Positions 37,034 to 45,507 are shown, counted from the stretch's first letter. The stretch is DNA of 64,000 nucleotides from Verpa conica (GCA_033030425.1 JAUFSD010000001.1:248001-312000), one strand, 5' to 3'. The notes: generated from the letters alone by a model not told the origin. Program-made: numbers and translations.

Positions 37034-38692
37034 ATGTCTTTCTCCGGTTCCTACGTCGACTATGTCGACCCCTACGCCGACAAACCCTTAAGCGACTACG
37101 ACGATTCTGACCTGAAATTGCTGCTCAAAGCGAGAAGGAGAATGACTCTCCAACAGCACACCAAAACAGGCTTCTCAGTTGCGAATAACAACTGGGCCTA
37201 CTTTCAGCAGAAGACGGCGGACATTGACGCAGAAATCCAGCGGAGGCAGACTGAGAAAGTCATGGCCGCCACTCCTGGATCCACCCCCTCATTCACCCCG
37301 CTCACCCAAACCTTCCTTCCCTTCGGCACAGCGGCCTCCTCCTCCAGATCCGCCTCCCCCTCAAAACGACCCAGAGTCGACTCTACCGCCAGTGGTAGCC
37401 GTTTCTCCGCATTAGCAGAGAGTTTTGAGGTAGAGACCCCCCTCAAAGACCCCACCCCCCAAACCCAGGACACCGAGATGTCCCTGGACCAGCCAGACTT
37501 CCTGGCCCCCTACGACCCTAAGGTCTCCTACCTCCCTCCCTCCGTCGAATCCAAGAGCGGGACAGTCAACTACACCACCTGGCTGATCCATAACGCCATC
37601 TCCCCCCTCCTCAAATCCATTGACACCCTGACAGACGAGGTGGTCTGTCTCAAAGCGACCGTGGCTCGCTTACAGACCAACACCCGCCCGCAACAACCCT
37701 CTCCGCCAGCACCACAGCCACAACCACAACAGCCAAAGGCCCCAAAACCGACGGCTCCCAAACCCCATAAACAAACAAAGGCCAGCTACGCCGAGGCAGC
37801 AAAGAAGCCAGCTCAGCCAGCACCCAAGGCCCCCTCCCCTCCAGCCAAAAAGAAGAAGGTCGAACCCCTCTTCAAACCCCAGTACACAAAGATCAACAGA
37901 GAGTTTGTGATAGAACTCTCTGAACCAGCGCCAGACAGGGTCTCTGAAGACTCCATACTGGCCAAAGTCAACAACACCCTCAAGGGAACGGGAGTCTCGT
38001 TCCTCATGGCCCGATACACCAGCAAGTCAAACCTGGTCTTTTCTGGCGGCCCCAATCAACCAGGAGAAAACGCGGCACCGTATTCAGAGAACATCTGTGC
38101 GGCACTGTCTGCCCTCGGTCTCTCCCCCACCTCAGCCAAAGCCAACAGTCGTTGGTCTAAGTTTATCCTCCACGGAGTCCCCACGTCCGTCGGAGATGGA
38201 GTTAAAGCGGGCGAAGAGATAGCCGCCCACGTCGAGCTTAATCTCCCAAATGTGCAGTTAGCACAAATTCCCAGATGGCTCAGTAGAGACCGGACCAACA
38301 AAAATCACTCCTCCATGATCCTCGCCTTCCCCGGAAGAGTCACCATCGAAAACCTCGGGTGCAGATACCTAGTCATCTTGAACAAGATGTGCCGCCTCGA
38401 GCCCTTCATTCCTATTTACCCATCTACACAGTGTCAAAACTGTCAACGCTACGGCCACCACCATCTACGCTGCAAAAGTGAAGCTTGCTGCGCAGTGTGT
38501 GCTGGCTCTCACCATTCCTCCGAACACAAGTGCCACTCCTGTAAAGGAGGCGTTAAGTGCACTCACTTACCCATCAAGTGTGTCAACTGTCCGCAGAACC
38601 CAGGACATAAGGCCAACGATCCAGCTTGCCCTACGCGAGCTAAGCTCTCCATCAAGAAAGGTAAGGAAGTCGAGGTAGTCATGACGGACTAA
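37034..38692 (+). CDS. LINE ORF1 / Gag-like RNA-binding protein with zinc knuckles (552 aa)
   Basis: The start is taken at ATG 37034; the frame extends further upstream but with no ATG. The N-terminal third is polar, followed by a Pro/Gln/Lys-rich linker and a SYAEAAKK motif. The central domain (about residues 280-460) resembles the RNA-binding part of Tad/I/Jockey-type Gag. Three cysteine-histidine knuckles follow: CQNCQRYGHHHLRC, CCAVCAGSHHSSEHKC and CVNCPQNPGHKANDPAC. The C-terminus is basic and then acidic. Such proteins coat element RNA and act as chaperones during target-primed reverse transcription. The frame is intact, which is notable because no accompanying ORF2 exists. Confidence 0.88.
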   Translation: MSFSGSYVDYVDPYADKPLSDYDDSDLKLLLKARRRMTLQQHTKTGFSVANNNWAYFQQKTADIDAEIQRRQTEKVMAATPGSTPSFTPLTQTFLPFGTAASSSRSASPSKRPRVDSTASGSRFSALAESFEVETPLKDPTPQTQDTEMSLDQPDFLAPYDPKVSYLPPSVESKSGTVNYTTWLIHNAISPLLKSIDTLTDEVVCLKATVARLQTNTRPQQPSPPAPQPQPQQPKAPKPTAPKPHKQTKASYAEAAKKPAQPAPKAPSPPAKKKKVEPLFKPQYTKINREFVIELSEPAPDRVSEDSILAKVNNTLKGTGVSFLMARYTSKSNLVFSGGPNQPGENAAPYSENICAALSALGLSPTSAKANSRWSKFILHGVPTSVGDGVKAGEEIAAHVELNLPNVQLAQIPRWLSRDRTNKNHSSMILAFPGRVTIENLGCRYLVILNKMCRLEPFIPIYPSTQCQNCQRYGHHHLRCKSEACCAVCAGSHHSSEHKCHSCKGGVKCTHLPIKCVNCPQNPGHKANDPACPTRAKLSIKKGKEVEVVMTD

Positions 38693-38867
38693 GGGTTTTC
38701 TTCTCTTTTCTCTTTTCTTTTTCCTTTTTTTTTTGCGACCGCAGTTAGTCTGCAATTTTTCTTCGGTTATAAGATATTTTTCTCTTGCAGTTTTTCCTTA
38801 CACGTTTTGATCTAGTCAAGTAGTTCTCTTGTCGCTTCTTATTGTTTGTATTTATTTTCAGTGCGCG

Positions 38868-38908
38868 CCATCTATATGGCTTACCTAATGGGCCTCGGGC
38901 CTAGATGG
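38868..38908 (+). other. 3' stem-loop of the LINE
   Basis: Arms CCATCTA (38868-38874) and TAGATGG (38902-38908) enclose a loop with an inner GGCC-type pairing. It sits just before AATAAAA and the CT repeat tail. In several LINE clades a conserved 3' stem-loop is the recognition site for the reverse transcriptase, so this may be what lets a foreign RT mobilise the element. Confidence 0.6.
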
Positions 38909-38916
38909 GAAATAAA

Positions 38917-38940
38917 ACTCTCTCTCTCTCTCTCTCTCTT
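38917..38940 (+). repeat. (CT)n microsatellite tail of LINE
   Basis: About eleven CT units directly follow AATAAAA, ending in TCTCTT. Simple-repeat tails other than poly(A) are known for some LINE clades. The tail also overlaps the likely target duplication. Confidence 0.85.
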
Positions 38941-39174
38941 CAGTTAGATTCAATAGAAGCTTTCTCTTTTCGCTGCCTCTCTACCATTAACATCGCTACG
39001 CGATCGCTGAACCCACTGTGACTACATCACAAACTCTTGGTATTTTGCTTGCAACGGATAGTTGCCTTGCCATTAAGTTAGTTGTGTCCTGTGGTTACGT
39101 TGTCCATACGCTGTCCCCCTTGAAATTACGTTGCGTCGTTCACCACACCACACAACAATCGCAGTCACACAATC

Positions 39175-40491
39175 ATGGCATCCTCCGCCCCAGTTTATAC
39201 TTTTCCCCTTACTCTCACAGAGTTCGAAGCACAAATCGCCGACACCCCCACCCTTTACGCCCACCTACAAGAAATGTTCAATAGCTTAACCGCCACCAAA
39301 GACCGCTACCTCACTCAAAGAAACGAAGCCGTCGTAAATTACCAAAGTTCGGAGGCCAGTCTCACCACCGCTCGGTTACAGCTACAACAATCCCTCGACG
39401 CCTACGATCGCTTAGAGCAAGAAAAGGCATCCCAGGAAGTTAAAGAAATCGTGGACCCAGTATTACCACCGCCTTTAACTACTTCGACTACATCCCATCG
39501 GTCGGAAAAAATGCCTGACCCCGCCCCCTTCAACGGCGATAGAGCTAAACTACCAAACTTTTTGGCCATGATGAGGGTCAAGTTGGTCGGGAATGCCGAT
39601 AGGTTGGCTAGCGAGGAAGCCAAAGTAATGTACATCATCAGCCGCCTGGAAGGAAAAGCCATGGACCAACTCGAACCTCTCCTCGCCGATACAACCACTC
39701 CGTTTACCACAACTGCCGCCATGTACAAATATCTCCAGGAATCTTTCGGCGACCCAGACCCCCATGGCACTGCACAGGAGGAACTAAGGGTCCTCACACA
39801 AGGAAAGAGAGACTTCGCGGCCTTCTACTCCGACTTCTTACGCATCATGGGGAAACTCAAATATGATGACACCGCGAAAAAAGACGCCCTCCGTTCCCGT
39901 CTCTCCGACGCAATGAAAGACGCCCTGGTAGTCACTCCGGTAAAAGAAAAATACGATGAATTTGTCAAAGACCTAATGGCACTAGACGGAAGGGTTAGGG
40001 CAAGACAACAGGAAAAGAAAGGGGGCCCCTCTCCCCGAAACGAAATGGGACAGTTCGCTGCCCCGGCCCCTTACGTTCACCACCCCTCTCTCTCTCCAGG
40101 AGGGTACGCCCCTATGGACCTGTCTGCTCTTCAAACTCAAGCCCAGGGGATACCCCGCCCCCCACCAGAACAACGGTACGTTTTCGTAAATGGGTCACGA
40201 CGCACCTCCCCAGCTGAAAAACAGTGGAGGAGGGACAACAAGCGATGCGGATACTGCGCAGGAGCAGGACACGAATACGCCAACTGCCCTCAAGGCAAAC
40301 AGCTCCAGAAACCTCCGGTTATGAGGGGAGCAGCTCTTTCCGCCCCTAACGGGTCCCAACAACAACAGCAGGCCGGCGCGCCTCGCTATGAATCTCCTTT
40401 GGCAAGCAATAACCCCTTTTCTGGTTCTTCTTCGGTTTCCTCCTCTGTTTCTTCTACATCTTCTTCGGTTCAGGGTTTTCGTCAGTCCTAG
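39175..40491 (+). CDS. Gypsy Gag polyprotein (438 aa)
   Basis: Starts at ATG 39175, 50 bp after the 5' LTR, and ends with TAG at 40489-40491. An N-terminal coiled region is followed by the retrotransposon-Gag capsid domain (about residues 115-280, including PAPFNGDRAKLPNFLAMMRVKL). A CCHC zinc knuckle CGYCAGAGHEYANC lies near residue 360, followed by a Gln/Ser-rich tail. Gag assembles virus-like particles and binds element RNA through the knuckle. The frame is intact. The Pol frame overlaps its end in the -1 frame. Confidence 0.93.
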   Translation: MASSAPVYTFPLTLTEFEAQIADTPTLYAHLQEMFNSLTATKDRYLTQRNEAVVNYQSSEASLTTARLQLQQSLDAYDRLEQEKASQEVKEIVDPVLPPPLTTSTTSHRSEKMPDPAPFNGDRAKLPNFLAMMRVKLVGNADRLASEEAKVMYIISRLEGKAMDQLEPLLADTTTPFTTTAAMYKYLQESFGDPDPHGTAQEELRVLTQGKRDFAAFYSDFLRIMGKLKYDDTAKKDALRSRLSDAMKDALVVTPVKEKYDEFVKDLMALDGRVRARQQEKKGGPSPRNEMGQFAAPAPYVHHPSLSPGGYAPMDLSALQTQAQGIPRPPPEQRYVFVNGSRRTSPAEKQWRRDNKRCGYCAGAGHEYANCPQGKQLQKPPVMRGAALSAPNGSQQQQQAGAPRYESPLASNNPFSGSSSVSSSVSSTSSSVQGFRQS

Positions 40492-43400
40492 AGCAGCCCG
40501 GTGGCTCTTCTCTAGGACCTTCTAAGGTTTCTACAATTTCTGCGTTTTCAATTTCTGGGTTTTCAGTTTCGGACATCAATGTGGAGGATCAGTTGGATGG
40601 GGATCATTTAGTTATTTCATGTACACTTTCAAACAATAACAAAACCATTCAAACTCATGCATTGATCGATACTGGAGCCTCTGGATTCGCTTTTATTGAC
40701 GAAACCTTTGCACGCCACCATCAGTTACAACTAACACCTCTTAAAACTCCTAGGGAGTTGGAGGTCATCGACGGACGACCAGTGTCATCTGGTCAAATCA
40801 CTCATCTCGCCCATCTTGGTTTATCCATCAAATCCCATAGAGAACACGCTCTTTTCTTTGTGACCACGTTAGGACAGTATCCCCTTGTACTTGGAATCCC
40901 CTGGCTTAAACATCACGACGTTTCTCTCCGGTTTAAACACAATTATATTAAATTTGGATCAAAATTCTGCCAGCAAAATTGTACCACCTCAAGAGTGCCA
41001 GTGGTTTTACCAGGAATTCCCCCACCAGAGAAAGCAAAAATTCATCTTATCGGTTCGGCGGCATTCTGCAGACTCTCACGAAAAAAGGACGTTCAAGTTT
41101 TCTCGCTTTCTTTGTACGAAATAAACAAAGTCATCGATAATAAGACCACCAAAGAAGAGTGGAAACAAAAGATTCCTAAGGAATACCACGACTACCTCGA
41201 CATGTTTGACGAGAAACTCTCAAAAGGCTTACCCCCACGACGTCCCTACGATCATAAAATCCCCTTGAAAGAAGGAAAGGAACCGCCCTTTGGTCCCCTG
41301 TATGGAATGACTCGAGAAGAACTTATCGTCCTCAAAGAATACATCGAAGATAACATGGCGAAAGGCTTCATCAGAGACAGCTCCTCTCCCGCCGGCTCCC
41401 CAGTACTATTTGTTAAAAAATCCGATGGCTCCCTTCGCCTGTGCGTAGACTACCGCGGTCTTAACGAAATAACTGTTAAAAACCGATATCCGCTCCCTCT
41501 GATTAGGGAAACCCTGGACAGACTCGCGAAAGCAAAATGGTACACCAAGTTGGATTTACGAATGGGGTACAATCAGATAAGGATGGCCTTGGGTGAGGAG
41601 TGGAAAACGGCATTCAGAACACGGTACGGCCATTACGAGTATACCGTTATGCCTTTCGGGCTTACCAACGCCCCTGCAACCTTTCAACACTTCGTCAACG
41701 ACTGTCTTAGGGAATTTCTGGACCAATTCTGCACCGCCTATTTGGACGACATTTTGATTTATAGCGACAGCTTGGAAGAACACAGGGTGCATGTACGAAA
41801 GGTACTAGAAGCCCTCCAAAGCAACGGAGTCCTACTTAAACCCGAAAAGTGTGAATTTCACTGCCAGAAAACAACGTACCTTGGCCTTATCATTTCCCCA
41901 GACGGAATTAGCATGGACCCAAGGAAAGTATCGGCAGTAATGGACTGGACAGTTCCTAAACACCTTAAAGACCTTCAAGCGTTCCTAGGATTCGCAAATT
42001 TTTATCGACGATTTATCCGAGACTTTTCTAAGTTGGCAGCGCCCCTTACAGCATTGTCCAAAAAGGAACCAGGGACGAAGGAACACGTTCCATTTGTGTG
42101 GACTCTGTCGCATCAAAAAGCCTTTGAAGTTCTTAAAAAGGCCTTCACATCCGCACCAGTTCTCATGCATTTTGACCCAGAGAAAGCCATCGTGGTAGAA
42201 ACGGACGCCTCCGATTATGTTTCCGCAGGAGTACTATCCCAGAAGAACGACCAAGGAATCCTGCACCCCGTAGCATTTTTTTCCAAAAAGCACTCACCCG
42301 CTGAATGCAATTACGAGATCTACGATAAAGAATTGTTAGCGATAATTAGGAGCTTCGAGGAATGGAGACCAGAACTAGAAGGAGCAGCCTTCCCCATAGC
42401 CGTTATATCAGACCATAAGAACTTGGAATACTTTATGACAACCAAGAATCTTAACAGAAGACAGGCACGATGGGCAGAATATCTTTCGCGGTTTAATTTT
42501 GTGATTACTTACCGACCTGGGAAACAAGGAGGCAAGCCGGACGCGTTGACAAGGAGATCAGGAGATCTCCCTGAAGAAGGGGATGAAAGGATTAGACATC
42601 AGAGTCAAACAGTACTGAAGAAGGAAAATTTGGATCCTAAGCTAAGTTTGTTAGCAGGTACTTTGTCAAATGAACCCGCTGAAATGACCGCCACTCTTAC
42701 AAAGTTAATCCAAGAAGCAATGAAGACTGACCCCTTTCCGCAGAAAATCTTGAACATGCTAGACAGCGGAGAAAAGAGGTCCCCAGAAATCTCCCTGGCC
42801 GAGTGTACCAATATCCAGGGATTTTTACATTACCGAGGCCTCATATACATACCCGATCATGATCCTCTCCGCCTCCAAATCCTGAAGGAACACCATGACG
42901 CACCATCAGCGGGACACCCTGGTAGGGAAAGAACCTTTGAACTAATCAGTCGTCACTACTTTTGGCCCAAAATGCGGGAATATATAGGAAGATACGTGAG
43001 GAACTGTCACACCTGCCAAAGGAGCAAAACCAGCACGCACGAGAAGTATGGAGTCCTACGCCCTCTACCCATCCCCGAACAACCGTGGAGGGAAGTATCA
43101 ATGGACTTCGTCACCGGCCTCCCAGAAAGCAACGGGTTCGACGCCATTTTAGTGATCGTGGATAGACTGTCCAAGATGCGGCATCTCATTCCTTGCCACA
43201 CCACAACCGATGCCAGCCAAGTGGCCAGATTATATCTCCATCACGTTTGGAAACTGCATGGCCTACCCTCGCACATTACGTCGGACAGAGGCACTCAGTT
43301 CACAGCCAAGTTCTGGAAGACCCTATGCAAGCATCTTCAAATCGAGGCACGCATGTCCACGGCGTACCACCCAGAAACAGATGGCCAGACAGAAAGAGTG

Positions 43401-44207
43401 AATGCTATTATGGAACAGTATCTCCGCGCCTACGTTTCCTATCAGCAGGACGACTGGAGCGAATGGTTGCCAATGGCAGAATTCGCAGCAAACAATCAGG
43501 TGTCCGACACCACCAAAGCCACCCCCTTTTTTGCCAACTATGGATTTCATCCTCGATTCCAGGTTAGCCTTACGCCCCAAGGAAAAGAAGTCCCGGAATT
43601 AGACGCCAGAAACTTCGCCCTTCAAATGAGCAAATTGCACGAGTGGCTAGGTACGCAGATGAGGACGGCTCAGGACAAACAGGAGCAATATACCAACGCC
43701 CATCGAACCCCCGCCCCCCGGTATCAAGCAGGAGACCTGGTCTTTGTGTCCCTACGCAATATTAGGACCACCCGGAACTCGCGAAAGCTGGATTGGAAGA
43801 AAGCTGGACCATATCCCATCGAAGCGATCGTCTCCCCTTACGCTTACCGAGTAAAGTTGCCATCCACCATGCCTAATCATCCGGTATTTCACGTCTCCCT
43901 GTTGGAGCCAGCAGCCACCGATCCTCTCCCGGGGCAGGTCCAAACGCCCCCCCCGCCAGTGGTCACGCAAGGAGAACTAGAGTGGGAAGTGGAGGAGGTT
44001 CTCGATTCAAAAATACTCCGGGGGGTGCCTAGCTATTACGTTAAGTGGACTGGCTACCACCAACCCTCCTGGGAGCCCGCCTCTTATCATGAGGAAACAG
44101 CAGCAGTGGATGTTTTTCATCAGCAATATCCCGGTAAACCCGGACCCTGGGACTCAAAGCCTCGCAGGAGCTCGCGATTAAAAGGGGGGGCTACTTTCAC
44201 GGAGTGA
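40413..44207 (+). CDS. Gypsy Pol polyprotein with chromodomain
   Basis: The -1 frame is open from 40413, overlapping Gag by 79 nt, and runs to a stop at 44207, 13 bp into the 3' LTR. Residue numbers count from 40581. Domains in order: aspartic protease (LIDTGAS, ~30); reverse transcriptase (LRLCVDYRGLN, and YLDD ~385); RNase H (VETDASDY, ~540); integrase with an HHCC zinc region (~770-813), DFVTGLP, SDRGTQF and the AYHPETDGQTE motif; and a chromodomain (YYVKWTGYHQPSWEP, ~1150). Key catalytic residues are all present and no stop interrupts it. The absence of a convincing ATG at the Pol start and the frame offset point to -1 programmed frameshifting from Gag. I did not find a textbook slippery heptamer. 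Confidence 0.93.
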   Translation, partial: PLFWFFFGFLLCFFYIFFGSGFSSVLEQPGGSSLGPSKVSTISAFSISGFSVSDINVEDQLDGDHLVISCTLSNNNKTIQTHALIDTGASGFAFIDETFARHHQLQLTPLKTPRELEVIDGRPVSSGQITHLAHLGLSIKSHREHALFFVTTLGQYPLVLGIPWLKHHDVSLRFKHNYIKFGSKFCQQNCTTSRVPVVLPGIPPPEKAKIHLIGSAAFCRLSRKKDVQVFSLSLYEINKVIDNKTTKEEWKQKIPKEYHDYLDMFDEKLSKGLPPRRPYDHKIPLKEGKEPPFGPLYGMTREELIVLKEYIEDNMAKGFIRDSSSPAGSPVLFVKKSDGSLRLCVDYRGLNEITVKNRYPLPLIRETLDRLAKAKWYTKLDLRMGYNQIRMALGEEWKTAFRTRYGHYEYTVMPFGLTNAPATFQHFVNDCLREFLDQFCTAYLDDILIYSDSLEEHRVHVRKVLEALQSNGVLLKPEKCEFHCQKTTYLGLIISPDGISMDPRKVSAVMDWTVPKHLKDLQAFLGFANFYRRFIRDFSKLAAPLTALSKKEPGTKEHVPFVWTLSHQKAFEVLKKAFTSAPVLMHFDPEKAIVVETDASDYVSAGVLSQKNDQGILHPVAFFSKKHSPAECNYEIYDKELLAIIRSFEEWRPELEGAAFPIAVISDHKNLEYFMTTKNLNRRQARWAEYLSRFNFVITYRPGKQGGKPDALTRRSGDLPEEGDERIRHQSQTVLKKENLDPKLSLLAGTLSNEPAEMTATLTKLIQEAMKTDPFPQKILNMLDSGEKRSPEISLAECTNIQGFLHYRGLIYIPDHDPLRLQILKEHHDAPSAGHPGRERTFELISRHYFWPKMREYIGRYVRNCHTCQRSKTSTHEKYGVLRPLPIPEQPWREVSMDFVTGLPESNGFDAILVIVDRLSKMRHLIPCHTTTDASQVARLYLHHVWKLHGLPSHITSDRGTQFTAKFWKTLCKHLQIEARMSTAYHPETDGQTERVNAIMEQYLRAYVSYQQDDWSEWLPMAEFAANNQVSDTTKATPFFANYGFHPRFQVSLTPQGKEVPELDARNFALQMSKLHEWLGTQMRTAQDKQEQYTNAHRTPAPRYQAGDLVFVSLRNIRTTRNSRKLDWKKAGPYPIEAIVSPYAYRVKLPSTMPNHPVFHVSLLEPAATDPLPGQVQTPPPPVVTQGELEWEVEEVLDSKILRGVPSYYVKWTGYHQPSWEPASYHEETAAVDVFHQQYPGKPGPWDSKPRRSSRLKGGATFTE
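44180..44190 (+). other. Polypurine tract of gypsy element
   Basis: AAAAGGGGGGG, four bases before the 3' LTR and inside the end of the pol frame. It is the expected primer for plus-strand DNA synthesis. Confidence 0.85.
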
Positions 44208-44557
44208 TCGGAAACGCTAGGGTGAGTCTTGTCGTAACTCATACAAGGAAGAAGGTAGGGTAACAGGTATTACGGATGGGAACAAAGGGCATTGTACAAA
44301 GTGGGGTTTTGGGTATAAAAAGGGGAGCGTTCTTTCACTCTCTGTAATAGTTTTCTTTCTTTCTGTGACGTCTCTTGATTAGATTCAATAGAAGCTTTCT
44401 CTTTCCATTGCTCTCTACGATTAACGTATTTGCGATCGCTGAACCCACTGTGACTACATCACAAACTCTTGGTATTTTGCTTGCAACGGATAGTTGCCTT
44501 GCCATTAAGTTAGTTGTGTCCTGTGGTTACGTTGTCCATACGCTGTCCCCCTTGAAA
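44195..44557 (+). repeat. Gypsy 3' LTR (363 bp)
   Basis: Complete LTR with termini TTTCA...TGAAA and a TATA box at 44314-44320. Compared with the 5' LTR, the first ~140 bp and the last ~120 bp look identical, whereas the ~100 bp between them differ by numerous substitutions and small indels. Confidence 0.95.
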
Positions 44558-45306
44558 CTTATTATCCAGTTGAATGCACCCCCATACTATTACTGACGTT
44601 CTCCCACTTTTAAATGTGGGAAGGAGACACTCTGGTTTCTCTGCCTCCCGTGTATTCCTCCATACCCAGCATGTACCACCCACAAACCCCACTTCAAACC
44701 GTGCTTCATCAGTCCAAATAACTTCTGCCCACTCCTCTATTGTCCAGTCCTTCCTTTCCTTGCACCATAGCATGCGCTTGAGCTTATTAAGCTTGGATAA
44801 CCACGGTTTTTTTTTGGCTCGGCGTCTCCGGAGTCCTCCCTCGGCAAGAACCTTTCTTCCTGTCTTCATAGATACCGGTTTGGTGATACTGCGTACTAGT
44901 ACACCTAGTGCGGCTCGGCGCATTCGCTTGGCTAAAGAGATAAAGTGTCTCTTTTCTCTTCGATTGAGTTTTTCAGGGCGGCCACTCCTAGGGGCAGTCG
45001 CTGTGTAGGGGGTGAGGCTTTTAGGCTCTCGCCTTTCTTTATTTCTCTTGACAATATCATAGCAAGTGCTTCTCTTCACACCAGTTTTGGTAACAATCTC
45101 GTCAAATGTCAACCCTTGTTCTCTCAGGGTGACTACCTGTGATCGCTGTGCTTCTGTTGTCTCTCTTCGCTTTATATTTAGAGGCGACATCGGGGGCTGC
45201 ATTATGGCTGCCTTTGGGGCTTGTTTGGTTGACATCTCGTGGAGTTACAGCTATGGAGAGTACAGGCGGGGGTCTATGAGGTGTCCGATTAGTCATAAAT
45301 TACTAA

Positions 45307-45336
45307 GCGCATCCGGAGACTTATTGCCTATGGCTG
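45307..45336 (-). repeat. Right terminal inverted repeat of mariner element
   Basis: Mirror of 36107-36136. It ends at the TA duplication 45337-45338, only about 170 bp upstream of the RQC1 start codon. Confidence 0.92.
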
Positions 45337-45338
45337 TA

Positions 45339-45507
45339 CATGCAGTGATCACCAATAATAAGCCTTGTAACACTAGTGAATGTTACCCGGCCTCGACTTC
45401 ACCCCGCGGCCCTACCAAACAAGGCTCTAGGTTTACCCGTACCAAGTACTGGCCATTCACATCAAATTACCCCCAATACTAAACCAGATACCATTAATAC
45501 CTTCAAA
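45339..45507 (+). promoter_or_regulatory. RQC1 promoter/5' UTR remnant
   Basis: The 169 bp left between the mariner element and the RQC1 ATG. It contains CCAATAATAAG (about 45351), a CCAAT-like element. Whatever lay further upstream was displaced 9.2 kb by the transposon nest. Confidence 0.5.

Larger units (their letters stand above)
36904..38934 (+). mobile_element. Gag-only non-LTR retrotransposon (LINE), ~2.0 kb
   Basis: Inserted in the gypsy 5' LTR and flanked by TCTCTT (36898-36903 and 38935-38940), a probable target duplication although it merges with the CT-rich tail. It contains one ORF1/Gag-like gene and a 3' region ending AATAAAA followed by a (CT)n tail. No endonuclease or reverse transcriptase frame is present; only about 240 bp separate the ORF1 stop from the tail. 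It must depend on another element's reverse transcriptase. The youngest layer of the nest. Confidence 0.8.
36718..39125 (+). repeat. Gypsy 5' LTR, interrupted by LINE
   Basis: The first 186 bp (36718-36903) and the last 185 bp (38941-39125) align with the 3' LTR. The gap is filled by the LINE insertion. A TATA box (TATAAAAA, 36837-36844) lies about 120 bp into the LTR. The interruption falls downstream of it, so a transcript from this LTR would read straight into the LINE sequence. Confidence 0.92.
36718..44557 (+). mobile_element. Ty3/gypsy chromovirus-type LTR retrotransposon
   Basis: Bounded by two LTRs and the 5-bp target duplication CTTAT (36713-36717 and 44558-44562) within the mariner transposase gene. 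Without the LINE in its 5' LTR it is about 5.8 kb. Gag and Pol frames are both open, the Pol carries a C-terminal chromodomain, and a polypurine tract precedes the 3' LTR. Termini read TTTCA...TGAAA, a perfect 5-bp inverted repeat, instead of the usual TG...CA. I found no stop codons in either gene. Autonomous activity is uncertain because the 5' LTR is interrupted. Confidence 0.95.
36284..45235 (-). pseudogene. Tc1-type (DD34E) transposase gene, split by retrotransposon insertion
   Basis: The N-terminal part (45235 down to 44563) has a helix-turn-helix region (EIVTKTGVKRSTCYDIV) and the first catalytic Asp in WTDEARFE. The C-terminal part (36712 down to 36284) has the second Asp in MEDGASPHRA and the Glu of SPDLNPIENLW, spaced 34 residues apart (DD34E). 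Taking out the gypsy element and one copy of its 5-bp target duplication would leave a single frame of about 368 codons without stop or frameshift. So the gene was apparently intact when the retrotransposon landed. It is now disrupted and cannot make a functional transposase. Confidence 0.92.
36107..45336 (-). mobile_element. Tc1/mariner DNA transposon interrupted by gypsy element
   Basis: Terminal inverted repeats of 30 bp (36107-36136 and 45307-45336, one mismatch, outer sequence CAGCCATAGGCAATAAG) are flanked by TA dinucleotides (36105-36106, 45337-45338). The element's own length, without the nested insertion and one copy of its target duplication, is about 1385 bp, normal for this superfamily. 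The transposase reads on the minus strand. It is the oldest layer of the nest, because the gypsy element sits inside its transposase gene. Confidence 0.93.
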
